From DATKZH01 sp964475955 (lineage in GTDB: Bacteria; Planctomycetota; Planctomycetia; Pirellulales; Thermoguttaceae), in NCBI GenBank assembly GCA_964475955.1, contig CAYYZY010000107.1, positions 1 through 27,506 on the forward strand: 27,506 bases of DNA, read 5' to 3'. Each line of letters opens with the position of its first letter. Positions within the stretch are counted from its first letter, which is position 1. The notes below the pieces were generated by a model. That model did no database searches. It saw only the letters and a list, made by a program, of their open reading frames with translations, and had not been told where the DNA came from. A program made the position numbers and the translations under genes. Of the stretch, positions 16,045-23,559 are shown one piece after another.

Positions 16045-16177
16045 GTGGGGCACGATTCTATCGTGCCGGGCACGTTGGAAACGTGCCCCACGGTGTGGTG
16101 TCCATCGTGCCAGGCGCGTTGGAAACGTGCCCCACCGTGGTGTCCATTGTGCGAGGCAAGTCGGAAACGTGCCCCAC
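16045..16177. repeat. Dispersed double-palindrome repeat, three tandem copies
   Basis: One full 47-bp copy (16045-16091) with perfect GTGGGGCACG/CGTGCCCCAC outer arms is followed by two decayed copies, 16095-16135 and 16137-16177, which keep the GGAAACGTGCCCCAC half but have lost much of the left arm. It fills most of the 189-bp gap between the dehydrogenase and the acetyltransferase genes. The loss of pairing in the later copies suggests local duplication of one element followed by decay. Confidence 0.85.
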
Positions 16178-16220
16178 GGTCATGTTTGGCCCAGCTACCG
16201 AACCGACGACGGAGACGACC

Positions 16221-17144
16221 ATGCATCTGCGGCCGATGGAGCCCGACGACCGGTCCGAGGTGGCCGAGCTGATCTACGTCTCGCTCAACTACTGGACCGC
16301 GCTGCACGGGCGGCCTCCGGTCTTCACGGCGGGCCCCGCTTCGACCGAGATCTTCGGCGACGTGTACGGGGTGCTCGATCCGGGCTGCGGCGTGGTGGCG
16401 GTGAACGAGCGCTCGGGGCGCCTGATGGGGTCGTGCTTCTTCCACCCGCGGCCGCGCCACGTGACCCTGGGCATCCTCAACGTCCATCCCAACTACTTCG
16501 GACAGGGCGTCGCCCGGGCGATGGTGGCCCACGTGGTCGACTACGCCAAGACCAACGGCGGCCAGCCGGTCCGCCTGGTGCAGAGTGCCCTGAACCTCGA
16601 TTCCTTCTCACTCTACACGCGCATGGGGTTCGTACCCCGCTGGGCGTACCAGGACATGCTGCTCAACGTGCCGGGCGCGGGTTTGGCGGCCAAGGCCCCC
16701 GGCCAGCAGCGCGTTCGCGCGGCCGCGCCCGACGACGTCGCCGCCATGGGCGCGCTGGAGATGGAGGTGGCCGGGATCACGCGGGAAAAGGACTACGCGT
16801 ACCTGATCCAGAACGGCGAGGGCATCTGGGACGCGCAGGTGTACGAGGACCCCGATGGCCGTATCGGCGGTTTCCTATTCTCGGTGAAGCACCTGGCCCT
16901 GTCGATGCTGGGCCCGTGCGTCGCTAGAACGCAGGGGCAGGCCGAGGCGCTGATCGCGCGGGCGGCCGAGCGGTTTCGCGGCGGCGGCGTGGTCGCGGTC
17001 GTGCCGGTCGAGTGCGACGCGCTGGTCCGCAGTCTGTACGGTTGGGGCGCCCGCAACTGCGAGCTGCACTTGGGCCAGGTCCTGGGCCCGTTCCAGCCCT
17101 TCCGCGGGGTGAGCATGCCGACGTATCTGCCGGAGACGGGCTGA
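16221..17144 (+). CDS. Tandem GNAT-domain acetyltransferase
   Basis: 307-aa cytoplasmic protein with two GNAT folds, about 1-150 and 163-305. The first opens with MHLRPMEPDDRSEVAELIY and has a normal acetyl-CoA loop, VHPNYFGQGVARAMV (88-102), followed by LYTRMGF (131-137). The second starts with VRAAAPDDVAAMGALE and has a poorer loop, so it may be structural or substrate-binding, as in other double-GNAT proteins. The acceptor is unknown. The ATG at 16221 follows GGAG at good spacing; a longer frame from 16083 is the translated dispersed repeat and is rejected. It sits alone between the repeat cluster and the beta-helix gene. Confidence 0.85.
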   Translation: MHLRPMEPDDRSEVAELIYVSLNYWTALHGRPPVFTAGPASTEIFGDVYGVLDPGCGVVAVNERSGRLMGSCFFHPRPRHVTLGILNVHPNYFGQGVARAMVAHVVDYAKTNGGQPVRLVQSALNLDSFSLYTRMGFVPRWAYQDMLLNVPGAGLAAKAPGQQRVRAAAPDDVAAMGALEMEVAGITREKDYAYLIQNGEGIWDAQVYEDPDGRIGGFLFSVKHLALSMLGPCVARTQGQAEALIARAAERFRGGGVVAVVPVECDALVRSLYGWGARNCELHLGQVLGPFQPFRGVSMPTYLPETG

Positions 17145-17258
17145 TCCACGGCGCGGGCGGCCTTTCGCGGGGGTGGCGGGATCCGGCGACGACCGGGCCT
17201 CGGCCGTCTGCTGGCGAGTGGTGCCACTCGGCGCCCGGCTATCGGCCCATGCTGCTTG

Positions 17259-17287
17259 TTGATTGTGCCGACCGGCTGCATTAGACT
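17259..17287 (+). promoter_or_regulatory. Candidate promoter of the beta-helix protein gene
   Basis: TTGATT (17259-17264), a 17-base spacer and TAGACT (17282-17287), each four of six to consensus. The leader would be about 100 bases. The rest of the 253-bp gap 17145-17397 holds a short GAGTGG/CCACTC hairpin near 17215-17230 and no other supported feature. Confidence 0.3.
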
Positions 17288-17397
17288 CGCCAGATGGCGT
17301 GAGTTCGCCGTCCGGTTCGGTCCCCGCGCGGGGGCCCCCTCTTCGACCGGCGCCGGGCGCTCTCCGCGCGTCTTGAAGAACCTTGGAGGTCATCGCC

Positions 17398-20157
17398 GTG
17401 GCCGATCAAGAACCTCTGGAGTGGACGCACCGCCCCACCGACGCGGAGCAGCAGCGCACGCATCCGGCCCGCGAGCTGCGCGAGGCCCTCCGCGCCGGCC
17501 GGCCCGTGAAGATCGAAGCGGCGGTGATCCACGGCGAGCTGGACTTCAGCGACCTCGACTACGCGCACAAGCTGGCGATCCGCAACAGCGTGTTCACCGG
17601 GTACGTCGACCTGAGCGAATCGCGCTTCGGCCGAACCGTGGACCTGGCCGGCTGCCAGTTCCAGCGCGGGCTGGACCTGTCGCGCGCCCGGATCGACGGC
17701 CAGCTTCTGCTCGACGGCGCGAAGATCCGAAACGGTGTCCGTGAGATGGTCGGGGAGTGTTTCGCGCAGTTGGAGGTTTCGGGACGGCTTTCGGCGTCGT
17801 CGCTGGAATCGGAGGTCGGGCTCTGTTTCTCGCTCGCTTCGGTCGGGGGTTCGGCCGAATTCGACGGCGCGAAAATCGACGGCGATCTCGATCTCCAGCT
17901 CGCCCACGTCCGCGGTCATCTCTCGTTGAAGTCGCTCGGGGAGCGCCGTACGGAGATCCGGGGCCGGCTGACGCTGGCCAACGCCAAGGTCGGGGGCGAA
18001 GTCCGGCTCGATGGGGCCAGGCTCGGCGCGGAGGCCCAAACGGGCGACGCCGGGGAAGCGATCTCGCTGGCCAGCGCCGTGGTCGAGGGGCACGTCTTGG
18101 CGGCCCCGACCGACGAGCATCGCACAGAGGTGCTCGGCGAGGCGTCGTTCTACGGTGCGTGCCTGGGCGGCGATCTTTCCCTCCGCGGCGTGAAGATCGG
18201 ACGCGAAGTCGGCCCAGAGCACTCTTCGCCGATCCCGGGCAGGCTGAATCTGCGAAATGTCCGAATCGACGGAAACCTCTTCTGCCAGCCGAACGGACGC
18301 TACCGGACGGAAGTGCTCGGCGTCGTCTCGCTCTTCGAGGCCGAAGTCGGAGGGTTGGTCGTCCTCGACGCCATCCGTATCGGCCCGGAGGCCCGATCCA
18401 AGTACGACTCCGTGACGCCCGGCAAGCTCATCCTCCAGGACGCGGTCATCGGCGGCTCGGTCTACTGCCGGGCCGTGGAAAGCGCCCGCGCCGAGGTGTT
18501 CGGGCCCGTCTCCCTACTGCGGGCCCGCGTGGGGGGAAGCGTCGCGTTCCAGGGAGCCAAGATCGGCCGCGAAGCGCAAGGGTCGGAGGTTCCGTCCATC
18601 GCGGGGCGCCTCGACCTGAGCGACGCACGGATCTCGGGCGACGTCTACTGCAACCCGCTCGGCGTGGAGACGCTGGGACACAGCTACCGCACGGAAATCC
18701 TCGGGCCGGTGATGCTCTGGGGCGCGTCGGTCGGGGGCGACGTGTTGTTCGACGGTGTCCGCATCGGGCGCGAGGGCAAATTCCCCGACGTGCCCGCCAT
18801 GCCCGGCGAGTTCAATCTCCGCGACGCCGACGTCGGCGGCGACCTGTTCTGTAGCGCCGTGGAGAGCAAGACGGCCGAGCATCGCTATCGCGCGGAGGTC
18901 TTCGGCCCCGTTTCGCTGGTCGGCGCGACCATCGACGGCCAGGTCCTCTTCCTCGGCGCCCGCATCGGCCTGGTCGAGGCGCCCGCGGAACAGGCCGCCG
19001 GGGCGGCGCTCAACTTGCAGAGCGTGGAGATCACGGGCGGGCTGTACTGCGGTCCCCAGGCGGGCCACGTGACCGAGGTCCACGGCGACGTGTACACCTT
19101 TGCGGCGAGCATCCGCTGCGCCGTTGTGTTCGATCGGGCGTCGATCCACGGCGACCTGAACCTGGAGCGCGCGGTGATCGATGGCCCGCTGGTCTGCGCC
19201 GTCGACGAAACGCGCAAGCCGAAGGCCCCCGACGACGCCGGCAAGCCGGTCGACGGCCGATTCCAGGTCGACGGCCGCATGATGCTGACCGGCGCCCAGG
19301 CCCGCGACGTGATCCTCGACGGGCGGCTGTTCGGGGCCTCGGCTGCGCCGCGCGGGCTAGCAGGCTGGTTGTCGCAACCGATCGTCTACGGCGTGGAATT
19401 CGTGGTGTTCCTGTTTCGGCTGCTCGTGGGCCGGCGCGAAGCCGGAGAGGCGGAGGCCAGGCTGCGGCTCGATCGGGCCCGGATCTCGAAGCTACAGTTC
19501 AAGGAGGCCGTCCCCGACAGGTTCTCCGCCGACGGCGTCAGGCTGGCAGACCTGGAGCTACCCGGCCGGCCCTTCAAGTACACCGAATTCCTCAAGCGGA
19601 CTAGGCCGTTCCGCAAGAGCACCTATCTCGACTTGGAGAAGCTGCTTTTGAACAAGGGCCTCGACGATGAGGCCGCCCGGGTGTACATCGAGATGTCGAA
19701 ACGGGACCTGATCCTGGGACGCAATCTCGTGGAGCGCTGGCTCCGGTGGCTCGTGCTGGGAATCCCCATGGGATTCGGCGCGCGCCCCTCGCGCCTGTTC
19801 TGGTTCATCCTGCTCACGTTCCTGCTGAGCGTGTTCCTCTTCACGAGCCCCGATTCGCTGGTCACGTACGACCCCTCCGCTCCGGACGAGCCTCGTGCGC
19901 TGACGGTTGCCGAAGTGCCGCGCGAGACGGCGATCCAGGCGGCGCTTCGCTACCACTTCCCCATGTTCTACTTCATGCGGGGAGCCCCCTCGTACGTGGC
20001 CTCCTCCCAGCCGATCCGGGAGCTGCCGGAGCTGCTGGGCCAGCCGCGCCTCTACCTCACGTACCGGATGTACGCCCTGGCCGTCTCGGCGATAAGCTGG
20101 GTCGTGGTCCCCCTATGGCTCGCAGGGATGGCGGGGATCGTGCGCAGGCGGCGATGA
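17398..20157 (+). CDS. Large beta-helix (pentapeptide-like) repeat protein with C-terminal membrane segments
   Basis: 919-aa protein of unknown role. Residues about 35-645 are built of short repeats such as IDGQLLLDGAKI, VGGEVRLDGARLG and VGGSVAFQGAKIGREA, which fit a right-handed beta-helix related to pentapeptide repeats. Longer units of about 60 residues recur, each with a Tyr-Cys or Phe-Cys rung (NLFCQPNGRYRTEVLG, SVYCRAVESARAEVFG, DVYCNPLGVETLG, DLFCSAVESK). Hydrophobic segments follow at about 661-679, 801-818 and 891-915. A conserved-looking stretch (DEAARVYIEMSKRDL, then FGARPSRLFW) resembles the tail of actinobacterial proteins loosely named membrane-associated oxidoreductases, though no redox motif is visible. 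The GTG at 17398 is chosen since GGAGGT lies eight bases before it; a TTG at 17383 overlaps that site. A helix anchored to the membrane as a scaffold or adhesin is inference. Confidence 0.82.
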   Translation: MADQEPLEWTHRPTDAEQQRTHPARELREALRAGRPVKIEAAVIHGELDFSDLDYAHKLAIRNSVFTGYVDLSESRFGRTVDLAGCQFQRGLDLSRARIDGQLLLDGAKIRNGVREMVGECFAQLEVSGRLSASSLESEVGLCFSLASVGGSAEFDGAKIDGDLDLQLAHVRGHLSLKSLGERRTEIRGRLTLANAKVGGEVRLDGARLGAEAQTGDAGEAISLASAVVEGHVLAAPTDEHRTEVLGEASFYGACLGGDLSLRGVKIGREVGPEHSSPIPGRLNLRNVRIDGNLFCQPNGRYRTEVLGVVSLFEAEVGGLVVLDAIRIGPEARSKYDSVTPGKLILQDAVIGGSVYCRAVESARAEVFGPVSLLRARVGGSVAFQGAKIGREAQGSEVPSIAGRLDLSDARISGDVYCNPLGVETLGHSYRTEILGPVMLWGASVGGDVLFDGVRIGREGKFPDVPAMPGEFNLRDADVGGDLFCSAVESKTAEHRYRAEVFGPVSLVGATIDGQVLFLGARIGLVEAPAEQAAGAALNLQSVEITGGLYCGPQAGHVTEVHGDVYTFAASIRCAVVFDRASIHGDLNLERAVIDGPLVCAVDETRKPKAPDDAGKPVDGRFQVDGRMMLTGAQARDVILDGRLFGASAAPRGLAGWLSQPIVYGVEFVVFLFRLLVGRREAGEAEARLRLDRARISKLQFKEAVPDRFSADGVRLADLELPGRPFKYTEFLKRTRPFRKSTYLDLEKLLLNKGLDDEAARVYIEMSKRDLILGRNLVERWLRWLVLGIPMGFGARPSRLFWFILLTFLLSVFLFTSPDSLVTYDPSAPDEPRALTVAEVPRETAIQAALRYHFPMFYFMRGAPSYVASSQPIRELPELLGQPRLYLTYRMYALAVSAISWVVVPLWLAGMAGIVRRRR

Positions 20158-20170
20158 GTGTCGACCGGTC

Positions 20171-20207
20171 AACGCGCGGGGCACGACGGCATCGTGCCCC
20201 GCGCGTT
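20171..20207. terminator. Perfect 16-bp hairpin between convergent genes
   Basis: AACGCGCGGGGCACGA (20171-20186) pairs exactly with 20192-20207 around a five-base loop CGGCA. It begins 14 bp after the beta-helix stop codon and 60 bp from the lipoprotein stop codon, so it could end transcripts from both sides. There is no T-run. The core GGGGCACGA/TCGTGCCCC is shared with the 47-bp double-palindrome repeats, so it may be a variant of that family. Confidence 0.6.
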
Positions 20208-20266
20208 GCAGGCGTTCCCGCGGGGAAGCGTCGCGCCCGTTGCTGCTCGCGCGAGGCGCACGCAAG

Positions 20267-21112
20267 TCACTCGAACGCGATCTCCACCTGCTCGGCCGTC
20301 TCGATCTGGAGGTACTTTCCGATCTGCGGGTCTTCGAGCTGGCGGCGGAGTTCGTCCGGCGTGGCGGCCTGCGGCTGCATGGAGGACATTTTGTCCAGCG
20401 CCGCGGAGTCTTGGACCAAGCCGCCGAGATCGGCCCGAAGCAGGCCGACGACCTCGCGACTCTTACTGACGTACTTCGCATTGGTCTCGGAGATCTTGCC
20501 GTCGACCCGCACGTGGAATTCCACGCGCATGCCGTCGAACAATTGGGCCATCATCATCTTGGCCATCGCCTCGGCCTGCGGGTTCTGTTGCGCGTCGGGG
20601 CTGGACTGGGGCTGACGGGGCGGCTTCATCGGGGGCATGTTGAGCGTGAGTTTCGGCGTTGGCTCGGCGGTGAAGTCGAAGCGGATCGGCTCCGAATCGT
20701 CCTGAGACGACATCGAGACCCCCGGGCCGCCGCCCGCCGGGCCCGTGCCCGTTCCGCCGGCACCGAACTCGGGGGCGGGACTCACGCGCAGCTTGCGAAC
20801 GTCGGTGAAGGCGAAAGTAATCCGATACCCCTTCCACTCATCACGCGGCGGAAGCTTTTCGACGTCTTTCAGCTCCACGCCTTCGCCCATCGACTTCGCG
20901 GTCTCGACGGCCTGCGCGCGGATCGCCGCGAGCTGCTCGCCCTCGCTGGGCATTTTTTGGCCGGGCATGTCGCCCGCCTTGAGGTAAATCGTTTGCTCGA
21001 CGGTGCCGCTGCCGTCCTTCTCGACGTTCACAACCGTCCTCGACTCGATGCAACCGGCAAGCACGACGAGCCCCGTAAGGCTCAAAACAACACGACCTAT
21101 GTTGCGCATCAT
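20267..21112 (-). CDS. Probable lipoprotein of unknown function
   Basis: 281-aa lipoprotein. The signal peptide ends in the lipobox LAGC with Cys21 as lipidation site, so the mature protein should be membrane-anchored on the periplasmic face. The first part, about 25-110, has the pattern CIESRTVVNVEKDGSGTVEQ seen in a group of bacterial lipoproteins with a beta-rich, LppM-like domain. The middle (about 125-190) is Gly/Pro/Gln-rich, with a low-complexity PGVSMSSQ region and an MPPMKPPRQPQ stretch. The end (190-281) is more regular, with FHVRVDGKISETNAKYVS. The ATG at 21112 follows AAGGAGAAG; ATG at 21109 is next to it. The gene converges on the beta-helix gene and diverges from the phosphomutase gene. 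Longer frames to 24994 are antisense artefacts. Confidence 0.82.
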   Translation of the reverse strand: MMRNIGRVVLSLTGLVVLAGCIESRTVVNVEKDGSGTVEQTIYLKAGDMPGQKMPSEGEQLAAIRAQAVETAKSMGEGVELKDVEKLPPRDEWKGYRITFAFTDVRKLRVSPAPEFGAGGTGTGPAGGGPGVSMSSQDDSEPIRFDFTAEPTPKLTLNMPPMKPPRQPQSSPDAQQNPQAEAMAKMMMAQLFDGMRVEFHVRVDGKISETNAKYVSKSREVVGLLRADLGGLVQDSAALDKMSSMQPQAATPDELRRQLEDPQIGKYLQIETAEQVEIAFE

Positions 21113-21174
21113 GAAACTTCTCCTTGCGATTGGCGGAGATGCAATGGCGTGCAGGGAAAACACTCCGACGATAG

Positions 21175-21204
21175 ATGGTACTCGCCGGCCTCCCGCCGCG
21201 TCAA
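21175..21204 (-). promoter_or_regulatory. Promoter of the lipoprotein gene
   Basis: TTGACG (21199-21204 on the minus strand), an 18-base spacer and TACCAT (21175-21180). The predicted start near 21168 leaves about 56 bases before the ATG. The -35 matches five of six positions. Confidence 0.5.
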
Positions 21205-21495
21205 ATCGCCGATCGCCTGGCACTCGCATCACGCGACGAATCGGGCGCCTCCCCTTCCCTCCAGCCATACTTCGCGTGGGCGGTCCGTTTCTTGCGTTCC
21301 CGATGCGGCGGATTCCTTTCTTTCGGCTTCTGATCGAGGCTTCAGCCCCGAGCGCACCGCAGAAAAACACGACCGCGTGCCCCAAATCCGTATGACAGTT
21401 GGTCCCCCCAGCCGTGCAGGGAACGGGCCCTGCCCCGTTCCGCACCCCCGGCCGCGCAAAAATGTCGCCCCCTGTTCCCAAGCGGCGACCGGGCC

Positions 21496-21505
21496 TATAA
21501 ATAAT
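21496..21505 (+). promoter_or_regulatory. -10 region of the phosphomutase gene
   Basis: TATAAATAAT, the most AT-rich stretch of the 558-bp divergent gap (21113-21670). It would start transcription near 21508, about 160 bases before the ATG at 21671, so the mRNA would have a long leader. No strong -35 is present. A GTTCGC-GGA-GCGAAC hairpin follows at 21534-21548. The rest of the gap, 21210-21480, has nothing I can support. Confidence 0.4.
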
Positions 21506-21608
21506 GGTCGCTTTTCGCTCCGTGAAAACGCTTGTTCGCGGAGCGAACGACGACAATCGCAGGCTTACGGCCTCACACTCACTTTCGCGGCCCCAGAACG
21601 GATGCCGC

Positions 21609-21635
21609 ACCCCCTCTAGAGGGGGTATCGATACC
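21609..21635. promoter_or_regulatory. Two overlapping perfect palindromes in the phosphomutase leader
   Basis: ACCCCCTCTAGAGGGGGT (21609-21626) is a perfect 18-bp palindrome, and GGTATCGATACC (21624-21635) is a perfect 12-bp palindrome that overlaps it by three bases. They lie 36 bases before the ATG and just before the GGGAGG ribosome-binding site. They could bind a dimeric regulator as DNA, or fold as RNA (CCCCCT/AGGGGG) and change access to the ribosome-binding site. Confidence 0.55.
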
Positions 21636-21670
21636 ATCGCGCCACAAGGAAAGACAGGGAGGACCTGGCC

Positions 21671-23260
21671 ATGGCAAGTCAGAACGCGGGCAACATCGCG
21701 AAAATCAAGAAACGGGACGATTTCCGCGGCAAATACCCGACGCATCTGAATGAGGACGTCGCCTACCACCTGGGCTGGGCGCTGATGGAGACCGTTCTCG
21801 CCGATGGCGGCTCGGGCGGGAACCTCGAGGTGGCCGTGGGCTGGGATGCCCGGCTCAGCTCTCCGTCCCTCGCCAGGGCCCTGATGCTGGGGCTGGGCGA
21901 GCATGGGGCGAGTGTCCACTCGGTCGGGCAGTGCAGTTCGGAGATGCTCTACTTCGCCGTGGGGAGCCGAGCGTCCATGGCCGGCGGCGTGATGGTCACG
22001 GCGTCGCACAACCCCAAGGACGAGAACGGCTTCAAGATCGTCAAGCGGGGCGCGGAATCGATCAGCGGCGGCGAACTCGACGCCATCGCCAACCGCACGG
22101 TGGACCTGCTCGCGCGCGACGTCCAACCCGCCCCCTCGCTCGCAGTCGGCCAGCAGTACGCCGACCGGGTCATCGAAGAGAGCGGCGTTCGCCGCGATTG
22201 GGACGGCGAGCCGCTGCGCGTGGCGGTCGAAGCCGGGAACGGCGTCGGCGCCCTGGCCTTCCGCGAGGTCGCTCGAAAGCTCCCCTATCTCGACGTCCTC
22301 TACTTCAACGCCCGACCCAACGGCGAGTTTCCCATCTGCCTGCCCAATCCCGTGAAGCCCGATTACATGGGCATGTTGCGGGAGCACGTGCTCGATAACG
22401 GGGCGGACCTCGGCTTGGCGTTCGACGGCGACGGAGACCGCGTGGGGGCCGTCGACAACCAGGGCGCGATCATCAACCCCTCGGAGGTGATGGCCATCAT
22501 CGTCGATTGCCTCCTGCCCGACTGCAACAAGAAGGGCAAGCCGCTCACGCACGGCGACAAGGAGATCATGTACAACCTGACGTGCAGCCGCCTGGTGCCC
22601 GACCGGGTGGCGGCCAAAGGGGCGACGCCGCTGATGACGCCCGTCGGACACGGCCAGATCAAGCCCGTGCTGCGCATCCACTCGTCCGACGATTACCGCC
22701 AACAGACCGGGCGCACCTGCGTGTTCGCCGGCGAACACTCCGGCCACTACTTCTACCCCAGCTTCTACTACGCCGACAGCGGCACGACGGCCGGGCTGAT
22801 GATCGTCGAGCACCTGCTCAGCCTTCGCGAGCAGAATCGCGACCTGCACGACGACATCTCCGGCTGGCGCGAGAAGTACTTCGCCATCCCGGAGACGAAC
22901 TTCGACATGCGCCGGCCCGACCCGACGATCTCCGAGGATCGGCAGCAGGCCCTGCTCGACCAGTGCGTGAAGGACGTCCAACAGTACGCCGCCGAGCGCA
23001 ACGGGGTGCCGGTCACCCGGTACGACGCCGCGACCGACCCGCCGGGCCCGGAAGTCAAGTGGCCCAGCCTCAAGCTGCACTTCGAGGAGGACGCGTATTC
23101 CTGGTGGCTGTGCGTCCGTCCCTCGGGCAACGAGCCCCTGTTGCGGTTGAACCTCGAGGTCGTCCTCGAAAACACCACCCTGGACGGCTCGCGCCTGCGC
23201 GAGCAGCGGTTCGCCGAGCTGGTGCAGGTGATCGGCCCGCAATACCTGGAGGCGGAGTAG
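21671..23260 (+). CDS. Phosphoglucomutase/phosphomannomutase
   Basis: 529-aa cytoplasmic enzyme of the alpha-D-phosphohexomutase family, interconverting hexose 1- and 6-phosphates to feed cell-envelope sugar nucleotide synthesis or glycogen metabolism. All four domain marks are present: the phosphoserine loop TASHNP (110-115, Ser112), the metal-binding loop DGDGDR (252-257), the sugar-binding loop GEHSGHYF (354-361), and the phosphate-binding loop RPSGNEPLLR (483-492). GEHSGHYF suggests the PMM/PGM (ManB/AlgC-like) subgroup; the precise sugar preference is not fixed by sequence. It is about 60-70 residues longer than typical PMM/PGM, partly from the N-terminal extension. The ATG at 21671 follows GGGAGG. 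It stands alone. Confidence 0.95.
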   Translation: MASQNAGNIAKIKKRDDFRGKYPTHLNEDVAYHLGWALMETVLADGGSGGNLEVAVGWDARLSSPSLARALMLGLGEHGASVHSVGQCSSEMLYFAVGSRASMAGGVMVTASHNPKDENGFKIVKRGAESISGGELDAIANRTVDLLARDVQPAPSLAVGQQYADRVIEESGVRRDWDGEPLRVAVEAGNGVGALAFREVARKLPYLDVLYFNARPNGEFPICLPNPVKPDYMGMLREHVLDNGADLGLAFDGDGDRVGAVDNQGAIINPSEVMAIIVDCLLPDCNKKGKPLTHGDKEIMYNLTCSRLVPDRVAAKGATPLMTPVGHGQIKPVLRIHSSDDYRQQTGRTCVFAGEHSGHYFYPSFYYADSGTTAGLMIVEHLLSLREQNRDLHDDISGWREKYFAIPETNFDMRRPDPTISEDRQQALLDQCVKDVQQYAAERNGVPVTRYDAATDPPGPEVKWPSLKLHFEEDAYSWWLCVRPSGNEPLLRLNLEVVLENTTLDGSRLREQRFAELVQVIGPQYLEAE

Positions 23261-23271
23261 CGGTCGACCGG

Positions 23272-23402
23272 GCTTGGGCTTTGTCGGAAAACGGCCGGTG
23301 CAGGCCGATCTGTAGGGTGCGTGCTTGCACGCACGCGGGAAAACCGTGGTCTCCGCGTCGGTGCGAGCACCCACCCTCCGAGTTTCCCGACAAAGCCCAA
23401 GC
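23272..23402. repeat. 131-bp inverted-repeat element carrying two GTAGGGTG hairpin copies
   Basis: Near-perfect 21-bp terminal inverted repeats, 23272-23292 and 23382-23402 (20 of 21 match; GCTTGGGCTTTGTCGG at each end). Inside lie two oppositely oriented copies of the 26-bp hairpin repeat also found at 4683-4708: 23312-23337 (perfect stem GTGCGTGC/GCACGCAC) and 23354-23379 (one stem mismatch). The size and ends resemble a MITE, but I see no clear target-site duplication. It occupies the gap between the convergent phosphomutase and DUF362 genes. Confidence 0.8.
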
Positions 23403-23440
23403 TTGCGCGGGAATAATTCGTGCAATTCAGGGTGCCAGTG

Positions 23441-23495
23441 GTCGAACGCAGCGAGCCCCCAGTCGTAGCGATTCCGGGGGCTCGCTGCGCTCGAC
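23441..23495. repeat. Long hairpin repeat (VERSEPP-type) between convergent genes
   Basis: Arms 23441-23460 and 23476-23495 are inverted copies with 19 of 20 matches (GTCGAACGCAGCGAGCCCCC and its near complement) around a 15-base loop. Its chance translation contains VERSEPPES, a peptide I recall as common in planctomycete intergenic translations. With the 131-bp element it fills nearly all of 23261-23559, and it may end transcripts from both sides. Confidence 0.75.
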
Positions 23496-23559
23496 CCCGG
23501 CCACGCCGCGGCAATCACTAACGTTGCCTTCTGGCTGTTCCTTACGTGCCTTCCGGTCC

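Noticed and set aside
16045..16177. CRISPR array
   Set aside because: The three units are directly adjacent, have no unique spacers, and match single intergenic copies elsewhere in the window.
16083..16220. N-terminal extension of the acetyltransferase gene
   Set aside because: The extra residues are the translated dispersed repeat (ETCPT repeated); a proper ribosome-binding site precedes the ATG at 16221.
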